A stretch of DNA of 64,000 bases, from NCBI RefSeq assembly GCF_000024965.1, contig NC_013530.1, positions 2,852,001 to 2,916,000 on the forward strand, written 5' to 3'. A program made the translations under genes and the position numbers. This DNA is from Xylanimonas cellulosilytica DSM 15894. Its GTDB lineage: Bacteria; Actinomycetota; Actinomycetes; Actinomycetales; Cellulomonadaceae. The notes beneath the pieces were generated by a model that saw only the letters and a program-made list of their open reading frames with translations, ran no database searches and was not told the origin of the DNA. Positions 8,469-17,200 of this stretch are shown piece by piece (the first letter of the stretch is position 1; each line of letters opens with the position of its first letter).

Positions 8469-9404
8469 TTACGCGAGGCCCAGGTGGCGACGCACGACCG
8501 CTGCGACCCGCTCCGGCTCGTACCGGGCCGCCATCGCGGGGAGCCGGATCCGGACCGTCCGGGAGTCGGCGCCGATCTCTGCGTCCCGCATCAGGTCGTC
8601 GTACCAACGGTCGCGTTCCATGTGACCGATCCCGTCGATCTCGACCGCGAACCGACGCCCTCCGGCCAGGTCCCACTCGACGTCCAGGAACCGCCGCCGC
8701 CCGTAGGCATCCAGTCGGACCTTCTGGCGCGTCGGCTCCGGGAGCCCCGCTGACCTGCACAGGCGGGCGAAGTCGATCTCCGCGAGCGAGTCGGCCCCGC
8801 CCCCGATGTCTCGCAGCGCGTCGCGCATCACACGTCGGTGCCGGATGGATCCGACGTCGTCAAGCACGGTGAGCAGCCGGTCGGCACTCGTCAGTCCCTG
8901 CTGGACGACCGCAGCCATCAGTCCCGCAGCGGTCCGCCACGACGGCTGCCACGCTGCGGCGTCGACGGCGGCACGTTCCGGAAGATGCACGGGCAGTCCG
9001 TGAACCGTCGTCACGTGCTCGTCCGCAAGACGTCGCGACTCGTGAACCGTCAACCAAGGGTGTCGACTCATCGTCGTCCCCCGCCGGACGACGAGGTGTA
9101 CCGGCTCGCGCATCCACCCCCGAAGCCCGAACCCCTCGAGCGCCGTGTATGCCCCGATCGCGCTGCCCGCCGGAGCACTGAGCACCGCGATCCAGAGCAT
9201 CGTCTGCCGCACGAGCGGGCCTCGATGCGTCACGATCACTTGATCCGTGACAGTCCGCCAGCGCGCGCCGGCGACCTGCGTGCGAACGTGGTCCTTCGTC
9301 ACCCCGAGCGATTCGAGCTGACGCCGCGTCACGACGTCGTGCTGTCGCGCGAGGAGCTCTCTCAGGCCGACGACGACGTCGAGCCATCTGGCAGATCCGG
9401 TCAT
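8469..9404 (-). CDS. AbiEi-type N-terminal domain fused to a DUF559/Vsr-like nuclease domain
   Basis: The 311-aa product resembles a large actinobacterial family. An N-terminal winged-helix module (RELLARQHDVVTRRQLESLGV) like AbiEi antitoxins is followed by a middle region containing VHLVVRRG. The C-terminal DUF559 PD-(D/E)XK-like core shows FLDVEWDL, FAVEIDGIGH and RWYDDLMRDAEI, with Asp/Glu residues that could bind metal. No AbiEii-like toxin lies beside it. Repeat arrays touch both ends. The start is uncertain: ATG 9404 or GTG 9443. Function is not established for this family. Confidence 0.75.
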   Translation of the reverse strand: MTGSARWLDVVVGLRELLARQHDVVTRRQLESLGVTKDHVRTQVAGARWRTVTDQVIVTHRGPLVRQTMLWIAVLSAPAGSAIGAYTALEGFGLRGWMREPVHLVVRRGTTMSRHPWLTVHESRRLADEHVTTVHGLPVHLPERAAVDAAAWQPSWRTAAGLMAAVVQQGLTSADRLLTVLDDVGSIRHRRVMRDALRDIGGGADSLAEIDFARLCRSAGLPEPTRQKVRLDAYGRRRFLDVEWDLAGGRRFAVEIDGIGHMERDRWYDDLMRDAEIGADSRTVRIRLPAMAARYEPERVAAVVRRHLGLA

Positions 9405-9912
9405 GCCGGTGATGGTGGCTCCGTCCCACCGATGCACGCGCACCTCTGGGCCGCGGTTGTGGAGAACGTCGCCGTCGGCCGATCTGGGGGCAGCGTCCGA
9501 TCGGCATCAGCGCGCGGCCACGACTGTCAGGACGAAGGCGGGCCCACCGCCGCGCACCCCATGACACGCGGCGGGCAACCACCCGCTGTCAGGCTCAACG
9601 TCGCCCCGACCACGCGGGCGGCCTGACAAGCCCTCCGCCCGCGGTTGTCAGGGACATGGCGCGGCCCCACGCGCGGTCCACCTGACAACTGTGGGCTGCG
9701 ACATCGGTGTCAGGCGCTCGGCGGAGTCGAGGACGCGCTGGGCCTGACAAGCGCGGGGACAGGCGGGGCGCGGGGGGAGGGTGAGGGCTCGTGTGTACTA
9801 CCTGGGGATGATGGGGGTGGTGGGGAGACCCGTCTCTGGGGCGACGCGCGCAGGGGTGGCGGGTTCGTAGGTTCGGGGTGTTCTGAGTCCTCCTACCGAC
9901 CGGAGATTTCCT
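9405..9912. other. Intergenic region with a repeat array and exporter promoter
   Basis: About 510 bp. It holds the four-copy 42-bp array (9525-9749) and then the upstream region of the exporter operon. A TAGGTT candidate -10 box lies at 9868-9873 and a GGAG ribosome site about 9 nt before the GTG at 9913. A GTACTACCTGGGG motif near 9793 resembles the units at 55853-55969. Confidence 0.6.
9525..9749. repeat. 42-bp TGTCAG/CTGACA array, 4 copies (G-class)
   Basis: Copies at 9525-9566 (right end ATGACA), 9587-9628, 9646-9687 and 9708-9749, with periods of 62, 59 and 62 bp. With the array at 8236-8449 they bracket the DUF559 gene. Confidence 0.87.
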
Positions 9913-10728
9913 GTGGACACCACCGTGTTCGTCCCGATCGACGACGCCGCCCCCGCTGGACGTGGCGCCGCCGTCGCCGCCGTGAAGGCCCGTTCGCTCG
10001 CCAAGACGTACGGCCGCGGCGCCGCGCAGGTGCGGGCGCTCGACGCCGTCGACGTCGACTTCGAGGCCGGCAGGTTCACCGCGATCATGGGCCCGTCGGG
10101 CTCGGGCAAGTCGACCCTCATGCACCTGCTGGCCGGCCTCGACTCGGCGACGAGCGGGCAGGCGTTCATCGGCAGCACCGAGCTGACCGCGCTGGGCGAC
10201 AAGGAGCTCACCCTGCTGCGCCGCAACCGCGTGGGTTTCGTGTTCCAGCAGTTCAACCTGCTGCCGATGTTCACCGCCGAGCAGAACATCACGCTGCCGG
10301 TCGAGCTCGCTGGCGGCACCGTGGACCGCGAGTGGTTCACGACGCTGACCCGCACGCTCGGCATCGAGGAGCGCCTGACGCACCGCCCGGCGGAGATGTC
10401 CGGTGGCCAGCAGCAGCGGGTCGCCATCGCGCGCGCCCTCATCGCCAAGCCCGACGTCGTCTTCGCCGACGAGCCGACCGGCAACCTGGACTCGCGGTCG
10501 GGGGCCCAGGTGCTGTCCTTCCTGCGCCGCAGCGTCCGCGAGCTGGGCCGCACCATCATCATGGTCACCCACGACCCGGCGGCCGCCGCCTACGCCGACC
10601 GCGTCATCCTGCTCGCCGACGGCCGCGTCGCAGGCGAGATCACCGACCCGACCCCCGAGGCCGTGCTCGCGGGCCTCGACGCGCTGCGCTCCCTCGAGGC
10701 GCCGCTCCAGAACGGCGAGGGTGCCTGA
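9913..10728 (+). CDS. ABC transporter ATP-binding protein (MacB/LolD type)
   Basis: The 271-aa cytoplasmic ATPase has Walker A GPSGSGKST (about 60-68), Q-loop VFQQFN, signature SGGQQQR (about 163-169) and Walker B VVFADEPTGNLD. The last is typical of the MacB/LolD/FtsE group that drives FtsX-type permeases. The stop overlaps the start of the permease gene by TGATG, so the two form one exporter. The substrate is not evident. Confidence 0.92.
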   Translation: MDTTVFVPIDDAAPAGRGAAVAAVKARSLAKTYGRGAAQVRALDAVDVDFEAGRFTAIMGPSGSGKSTLMHLLAGLDSATSGQAFIGSTELTALGDKELTLLRRNRVGFVFQQFNLLPMFTAEQNITLPVELAGGTVDREWFTTLTRTLGIEERLTHRPAEMSGGQQQRVAIARALIAKPDVVFADEPTGNLDSRSGAQVLSFLRRSVRELGRTIIMVTHDPAAAAYADRVILLADGRVAGEITDPTPEAVLAGLDALRSLEAPLQNGEGA

Positions 10729-13343
10729 TGCTGCGCCTCACGCTCGCCCAGATGCGGCGGTCGCTCGGCAGGCTTGCCGCCGCCGGCATCGCCGTCGTCA
10801 TCGGCACCGCCTTCGTCGCCGCCACGCTGCTGGCCGGCGACCTCATCACGCGCTCGGTGCACGACTCGATCGCGTCCCAGTTCGCCCAGTCCGACCTGGT
10901 GGTCGAGGGCACGCTGACCGCCGACGACGTCGAAGGCATCGCGGCCGCCCCCGGCGTCGCAGCCGCGCAGGGTGTGCTGGTCTCCCACCAGGGGATCTCG
11001 GCCGGCAACCGCACCATCTGGCAGGCCACCGTCCCGCTGCCCGACGACGCCCGCCTCAACCCGCTCGTGCTCGCCGAGGGCGAGTGGCCCGCCGGCGACA
11101 CGCAGATCGCGCTGCCGCCCGACGTCGCCGAGCGGCTCCAGGTCGACGTGGGCGACACGGTCGGCGTCGAGCGCTGGGTCGTCGCCCAGACCACCACCGC
11201 CGACGACGGCAGCACCATCCAGGAGAGCGAGCTCGTGACCGACGAGCTCACCGTCAGCGGCCTGGTCGACGACCCGCGCAACGCCTACTCCCGGTACGGC
11301 GGCGCCGCCGTCATGACCGGCGACGCGCTCACCGACCGGATCGCCTCCGACGGCACCGACGTGACCTTCGAGGCGGCCCTCGTGGTGCTGACGGGCGACG
11401 CCACGCTCGACGACGCCCGTGCCGCGCTGCTCGACGCCGCACCGGGGGGCGCCTCCGTCGTCACCCCGGACGAGCACGCCGCCGCCGTCGCGGAGTCCTT
11501 CACCGGCGGGCAGGATGTCGTCTTCCTGGTCTTCGTGCTGACCTTCGCGGCCATCGCGCTGCTCGTGGCGGGCCTGGTCATCACCAACACGTTCCAGGTG
11601 CTGGTCGCCCAGCGCACCCGCACGCTCGCCCTGCTGCGGGCCGTCGGCGCGAACAAGCGTCAGGTCGGTTCCGGGGTGCTGCTCGAGGCGACCCTGCTCG
11701 GCGTCGCCGCCTCGCTCACCGGTGTGCTCGTCGGGTGCGGGCTGGGCCAGCTCGCGCTGGTCGTCGCCGCACGGAGCGAGGCCGCCGCGTTCCTGCCCGC
11801 CACGATCGCCCTGACCTGGCAGGTCGTGCTCGTCCCGGTGCTCGTCGGCACGGCCGTGACCGTGCTCGCGGCGCTCGTCCCGGCGCGCAGCGCCACCCGG
11901 GTCGCACCGCTGGCGGCGCTGCGTCCCGACGACGCCCCGTCCGTCGAGAAGGGGTCGTCCGGTCGGGTGCGGCTGGTGCTCTCGTCCCTCGCCGTGGTCG
12001 GCGGCCTCGCGCTGCTCGCCGGGGGCGCAGGGTTCGGCGCCAACGGTGACGCGGAGCTCGGTCTGCTCGCCGGTGTCGCGGGCGGTGCGGTCTCGTTCGT
12101 CGGCATCGCCGTCGGCGCCGTGTTCTGGCTGCCGCGCGTGGCCTCCTGGGCGGGTCGGCTGGCCGGTCTCACCGGCCCGACGGCGCGGCTCGCGGCGGCG
12201 AACACCCTGCGCAACCCGCGCCGCACCGCGGCGACGTCCACGGCCCTGCTCATCGGCGTCACCCTCGTCGCGATGATGTCGACCGCGGCCACGAGCGCCC
12301 GCACGTCGCTCACGGCGTCGCTCGACGAGACCTTCCCGATCGACGTCGCGATCACGGCGATGGACGACGGCGACGGCCCGGTCGCGCTCCCCGCAGACCT
12401 CGTCTCCGAGGTCACGCACACGGACGGTGTCACGGCGGTCGCGACGCCGACGACGACGACGGTCACGGTCACCGACCGGTTCCGCGACGACGACGGCACC
12501 GTCGTCGTCGGCCAGGCGCCGCCGTCGGACTCGACCGACTGGCTCACCGTGCACGGGATCGACGGCGACGTGGCGCGGGCGACGCTCAACGACGCGACGC
12601 TCGCGGCCGGGCTGGAGCCGGGCGTCGTGTCGATCTCGCAGTGGATGGCGGACAACTGGCTCGTGGCCGACGGCGAGACGATCACGCTCGCGGGCCCGTC
12701 CGGCGAGGTCACCCTGACTGCCGACGTCGTCGCGGGCCAAGGGCTGGGCGCCCTGCTGGTGACGCCCGAGGACCTCGCGGGCCTCGACGCGGACGCCGTC
12801 TCCTCTCAGCTGTGGGTCTCGCTGCCCGCAGGTGACCTGACCGCGGTCGGGACGCTGCAGGACCTCGTGTCCGACGCGGAGGCGCCCGCGTTCGTCCAGG
12901 GTGCGGCCGTGACGCGCGCCGACTACGAGTCGGTCATCGACACGGCGCTGGGCGTCGTGCTCGGGCTGCTCGCGGTCGCCGTCGTCATCGCCCTCATCGG
13001 CGTGGCCAACACGCTCTCGCTGTCGGTGCTGGAGCGCCGTCGCGAGTCGGCGACGCTGCGCGCGATCGGCGTGACGCGGGGCCAGCTGCGGCGGATGCTC
13101 GCGATCGAGGGCATGCTCATCGCGGGTGTGGGTGCGGTGCTCGGCATCGTGCTGGGCCTGGTGTACGGCTGGGCGGGATCCCTCGCGGCGCTCGGCATCA
13201 TGGGGCCTGTGGAGCTCGCCGTGCCGTGGCGCGACCTCGTCCTCGTGGCCGTGATCGCCCTGGTCGCGGGCCTGGTCGCGTCGGTCGCGCCCGGACGCTC
13301 CGCGGTGCGCCCGTCCCCGGTGGCGGCGCTCGCCACGGAGTAG
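10728..13343 (+). CDS. FtsX/MacB-type ABC transporter permease with two FtsX domains
   Basis: The 871-aa permease has an N-terminal membrane helix, an extracytoplasmic domain, a first FtsX block near residues 260-400, then a second extracytoplasmic domain and a C-terminal FtsX block. The FtsX blocks carry RTLALLRAVGANKRQV and RESATLRAIGVTRGQL. This duplicated layout fits MacB-like mechanotransmission exporters for lipoproteins, peptides or drugs. Its ATG overlaps the stop of the ATPase gene. A strong hairpin follows the stop. Confidence 0.9.
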   Translation: MLRLTLAQMRRSLGRLAAAGIAVVIGTAFVAATLLAGDLITRSVHDSIASQFAQSDLVVEGTLTADDVEGIAAAPGVAAAQGVLVSHQGISAGNRTIWQATVPLPDDARLNPLVLAEGEWPAGDTQIALPPDVAERLQVDVGDTVGVERWVVAQTTTADDGSTIQESELVTDELTVSGLVDDPRNAYSRYGGAAVMTGDALTDRIASDGTDVTFEAALVVLTGDATLDDARAALLDAAPGGASVVTPDEHAAAVAESFTGGQDVVFLVFVLTFAAIALLVAGLVITNTFQVLVAQRTRTLALLRAVGANKRQVGSGVLLEATLLGVAASLTGVLVGCGLGQLALVVAARSEAAAFLPATIALTWQVVLVPVLVGTAVTVLAALVPARSATRVAPLAALRPDDAPSVEKGSSGRVRLVLSSLAVVGGLALLAGGAGFGANGDAELGLLAGVAGGAVSFVGIAVGAVFWLPRVASWAGRLAGLTGPTARLAAANTLRNPRRTAATSTALLIGVTLVAMMSTAATSARTSLTASLDETFPIDVAITAMDDGDGPVALPADLVSEVTHTDGVTAVATPTTTTVTVTDRFRDDDGTVVVGQAPPSDSTDWLTVHGIDGDVARATLNDATLAAGLEPGVVSISQWMADNWLVADGETITLAGPSGEVTLTADVVAGQGLGALLVTPEDLAGLDADAVSSQLWVSLPAGDLTAVGTLQDLVSDAEAPAFVQGAAVTRADYESVIDTALGVVLGLLAVAVVIALIGVANTLSLSVLERRRESATLRAIGVTRGQLRRMLAIEGMLIAGVGAVLGIVLGLVYGWAGSLAALGIMGPVELAVPWRDLVLVAVIALVAGLVASVAPGRSAVRPSPVAALATE

Positions 13344-13354
13344 GGCCGCGGTCA

Positions 13355-13396
13355 CGGAGGGCCGGTGCCGGGCGGTTGCCCGGCACCGGCCCTCCG
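13355..13396 (+). terminator. Strong hairpin after the exporter operon
   Basis: Perfect 19-bp arms (13355-13373 and 13378-13396) with a GGTT tetraloop, 12 nt after the permease stop. There is no clear U-tract. Confidence 0.8.
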
Positions 13397-13475
13397 GCGT
13401 TCCCTCCGGGGAGTGTGGGGAGCGGGAGATACGGTGTCGAGCCGTACATCTGCAGCCAGCCGGGAGAGACGCACC

Positions 13476-14054
13476 GTGTTCGTCGCGTGGGGTGATGAGT
13501 CGGGCTCGGTGAGCGCTGTCGACCCTGGCGTCTACCTCATGGGTGCCGTTCTCGCAGCCCCGGAGACGACCGAGCATCTGCGCGAGGCGATGCGGGAGCT
13601 GCTGCGACCGTCGGAGAAGAAGGTCCACTGGTACGGCGCGTCCGAGAGCCATCGCGACCGGATCATCGACGTCGTGGCGGACCTGACCTTGGAGGCTGTC
13701 GTCGTCGCCCGCCTCGGTGAGCTGGGTGAGCGGGACGAGCGCCGACGGCGCAAGTGCTTCGAGACGTTCGCGCCCACGCTCGCTTCGATGGGGTGCACAC
13801 ACCTGACACTCGAGTCTCGTGGTCCGCGTGACGACGCCCGCGACAGGAAGATGCTGGAGGCGCTCCGAGCTCAGCGTCGCGTGGACTCGACGCTACGGCT
13901 CGACCATGTTCCCGGGCCGGCCGACCCCGTGCTGTGGATCGCGGATGCCGTCTGCGGTGCGGTCGTCGCCGACCGGGTCGGTCAGTCACGGTGGCTCACA
14001 CAGATCGAACGCCGCACCAGCGTCTACGTCATCGACGACCGACCCCGGAGATGA
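13476..14054 (+). CDS. DUF3800-like protein (putative RNase H-fold nuclease)
   Basis: The 192-aa product opens with a WGDESG motif (Asp7, Glu8) and a hydrophobic YLMGAVLAA strand. A KKVHWYGA segment follows, and a later DPVLWIADAVCGAVV segment carries a conserved-looking Asp. This layout matches DUF3800 proteins, which are often found in defence or mobile regions and predicted to have an RNase H-like fold. GTG 13476 has GGGAG 9 nt upstream. It stands alone between the exporter and the EccC-like gene. The role is unknown and the family call is by pattern only. Confidence 0.65.
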   Translation: MFVAWGDESGSVSAVDPGVYLMGAVLAAPETTEHLREAMRELLRPSEKKVHWYGASESHRDRIIDVVADLTLEAVVVARLGELGERDERRRRKCFETFAPTLASMGCTHLTLESRGPRDDARDRKMLEALRAQRRVDSTLRLDHVPGPADPVLWIADAVCGAVVADRVGQSRWLTQIERRTSVYVIDDRPRR

Positions 14055-14057
14055 CGC

Positions 14058-14098
14058 GAGCCTCGGGCCCCACCGACTGGCAGGATCTCCCGAGGCTC
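14058..14098 (+). terminator. Hairpin after the DUF3800-like gene
   Basis: 10-bp arms at 14058-14067 and 14089-14098 with a 21-nt loop, 4 nt after the stop codon. Confidence 0.55.
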
Positions 14099-14237
14099 AC
14101 TTCCACGACCACCGCGATGGCCTGGCTCAGTCCCAACAATACCTGCCCATGTGGGCACGTCGAGCGCGCGCCGTCGTTTCCCGGGTTGTCCACAGGGGGT
14201 CCGACGCCGGTCGGCGAGATTGGGCATCCTGTGCGGC

Positions 14238-17200
14238 ATGCCTGCCGCCATCCGCCTGACCGTGCACCCCGGCGAGGACGTCCTGCTGCCCACCGGGGTC
14301 CCGATCGGCATGCTGCGCGACTCGCTCGCGGACCTGCTGCGACGCCCCGAGCTGCGGCACGCCGCCCTGTGGGCCGACGGCGTGCAGGTCGCGCCCGGGA
14401 GCGTGGTGGGTGAGCGCCCGCTGCTCGCCGGGGCGGTCCTGCGGGTGGGGCGCGCCGACGGCGGTGGGGCGCGCGGGGCGCGGGCCGACGACGGCGGGGC
14501 GCAGGCCCGGCGGGCCGTCTGGTCCGACGACGCGGCACTGCGCTCTCCCTGGCTCGTCGCGCGGACGACGGGCGCGGAGTCCGGTGAGCTGGCCGGACTG
14601 GAACCCGGGTCGCCGCTGGTCCTCCCGGGCAGGGTGACCGTGCGCGTCGACGCCCGCGGCACGGTGCGGGTCGCGGTGCGGCCCGGGTTCGGCGGGTCGT
14701 CGGCCCGGCTCGTCGGCGGGCTGCGGCGTGCCGTGTCGCACCGGGCGCCGAGGGCCGGCGGGGTGAGGGCCGCCGGGCTGGGTTCCGCGCTGGCGGCCGA
14801 CCACGCTCCCGCGGTGCGGGCGGTCCTCCTGCGGCGCGACGGGAGGCGGCGCCGGGTCGGCCTGCTGGGTCGCCGCTGGCGGCCCGGCGAGATCCTGGAC
14901 GCCGGGGAGCGGTACGCCGTGCACCGGTCGGGGGATGCCGCCACGCTGCTCGACGGCCTGGCCGAGGCCGCACCTGGGCCTGCGTCCACGCAGGGACCCG
15001 GTCTGGCCGGCACGCTGGTGACCGCGCTCCTGCCCGCGGCCGGGTCGATCGGCCTCGCCGTCGCGCTGCGCCAGCCGACGTTCGCGCTGTTCGCGATCGT
15101 GGGTGTGCTGGCCGCGATCCCGCAGGTCGCAGCGGCTGTGCGCCGACGGCGCGGGGGTGACGCACCCGCCACGCCCGCGTCCCCCGCGCCGTCCGGCGTG
15201 CCGGGCCGACCACGGACCCTCGATCCGGTGCTGCTGGCCCGCGCCGCGCTCGCGGCCGAGCGTGTCTCGGGGGGCGGCTGGCGTGCGGCGGTCGCGGCCC
15301 GGTCCGCCGCGTCCGGCGTCCCGCTGCCCGGTGCGCCCACCGAGGGGCCGCCGCGTCGCACGCTCCTGCTCGACGGCGCCCTCGCCGTGCGGGGACCGCG
15401 CCCTCACGCCGCGGCGGCCGCGCGGGCGGTCGTCGCCGGTCTGGTCGCCGAGGGCGCGCGCGTGCGCGTGATCGGCTCCGGCCGCGACGGCTGGTCCTGG
15501 TGCCGCTGGCACGACGGCAGCGGTTCGGACGGTGCCGTCCCGGCCGCCGACGCGGTCCTCGTCGTCGACTCCCCCGCGCCGGCCGACCTCGACGCCGCGC
15601 ATGCCGCGCACCGCGCCGGGGCCGACGTCGTGCTGTGCCTCGGCCCGCAGGAGGCGGTGCCGTCCTGGTGCCGTGACGTGCTCGACGTCGTCGGCGCATC
15701 GGGGCAAGGACCGACCGGACGGGCCGCCGGGATCCGGACGCGGTCCGGTGGCGGGGCGTCACGCGGGCCGCTGGTCGGCGTGGGCGAGGCGTGGGCGGAG
15801 CGGTTTGCCCGTCGCCTCGCCGGTGCGCGCGGGCTCGGCCGCGACGTCGGCGCGCTGTGGCCGACCCCCGACGGCGCCCGGGCCGGTTCGGGCCAGGACC
15901 TGCCCGCCGGTGCCGATCCCGCCGACCCGCGCCTGCCGAGCGTCGTCCCGCTCACCCGGCTCCTGGCGGACCCTCCCCCCGGCGGGGCGGCGGGCGCCCG
16001 GCAGGGCTCGATCGGTGGCGCGGACGGCACCAGCACCTGGGCCTCCGCGACCGACGACGCGACAGCGGACGGTGCCTGGGCCGTCCCCCTGGGCATCGAC
16101 GCCGACGGCCGGACCGTGACGTTCGACCTGGTCGAGGACGGTCCGCACCTGCTGGTGGCCGGGACGACCGGCGCGGGGAAGTCGGAGCTGCTGCAGGCGT
16201 TCGTCCTGACGCTCGCGCTGCGCCGCACGCCCGGCGAGCTCGCGCTCGCGCTCATCGACTTCAAGGGTGGCGCCTCGTTCGGTGCGTGCGCCGGGCTGCC
16301 GCACGTCGTCGGGCAGGTCACCGACCTGGACGCCGGGCTCGCCGCGCGGGCGCTCGAAGGGCTGCGCGCCGAGCTGCGACGCCGCAAGGAGGTGCTCGCC
16401 TCGCACGGGGTCGCGGATCTCGCGGCGCTGCCGGCGGACGTCCTGCCCCGGCTGGTCGTGGTGGTCGACGAGTTCCGCGCCCTGGCCGACGACCTGCCCG
16501 ATCTGCTGCCCGGCCTGCTGCGCGTCGCGGCGCAGGGGCGCTCGCTCGGCGTGCACCTGGTGCTCGCGACCCAGCGGCCGGCGGGGGCCGTGTCCGCGGA
16601 CGTGCGCGCGAACGTGTCCGCACGGCTCGCCCTGCGCGTGGTCGACGCGGCCGACTCCCACGACGTCCTCGACTCCCCCGCGGCGGCGCACGTCCCGGCG
16701 GGCGTGCCCGGCCGGGCGGTCCTGCGGGTGGGTGCGGAACGACCCGTGGCCCTGCAGTGCGCGTACGCGGGGGCGTCGCCCGACGACGCGGCGCCCACGG
16801 TGAGCCGGGCGCCCGCCTGGTCGGACCCGGACCACAGGCCGCAGCCGGCAGGCCCCGGGACGAGGGTCCCGGCGGGCGGGCCGACGGCGCACCTCCCGTC
16901 GGCCGCGGCGTCGGACGGCCCCGCAGACCGGGACGCCCGCTCCTCCGTCGAGACGCCGGACCCGGTCGCCGCGCTGGTCGCCCGCGCGCACGCCGCCGCC
17001 CCGGTGGGCTCGCCCCGGTGGCCCGCCCCCTGGCTGCCACCCCTCCCGCAGGAGCTCACGACGCTCGACCTCGGGCCGGTTCCCGACGGCGCCCTGCCGC
17101 TCGCGCTCGGCGACTCGCCGTCGACGCAGTCCCGCGTCCCCGTCGCCTGGCACCCCGGCACGGGGCACCTCGCCGTCCTGGGGCGTGCCCGGACGGGCCG

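Noticed and set aside
8469-9404. A complete AbiE toxin-antitoxin system
   Set aside because: Only an AbiEi-like N-terminal module is present, fused to a DUF559 domain, and no AbiEii nucleotidyltransferase gene is adjacent.
9645-10727. An N-terminal extension of the FtsX permease upstream of 10728
   Set aside because: It is the out-of-frame shadow of the ABC ATPase gene. The ATG overlapping the ATPase stop gives a normal permease start.
10590-13802. Very long antisense frames opposite the FtsX permease and other genes
   Set aside because: Codon-position GC mirroring in high-GC DNA creates such frames. Their products are Arg/Gly/His-rich without recognisable domains, while the plus strand encodes a clear permease.
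13801-13811. A TGACA match inside the DUF3800-like gene as another 42-bp element
   Set aside because: No TGTCAG partner lies 36 bp away, so it is a chance match.
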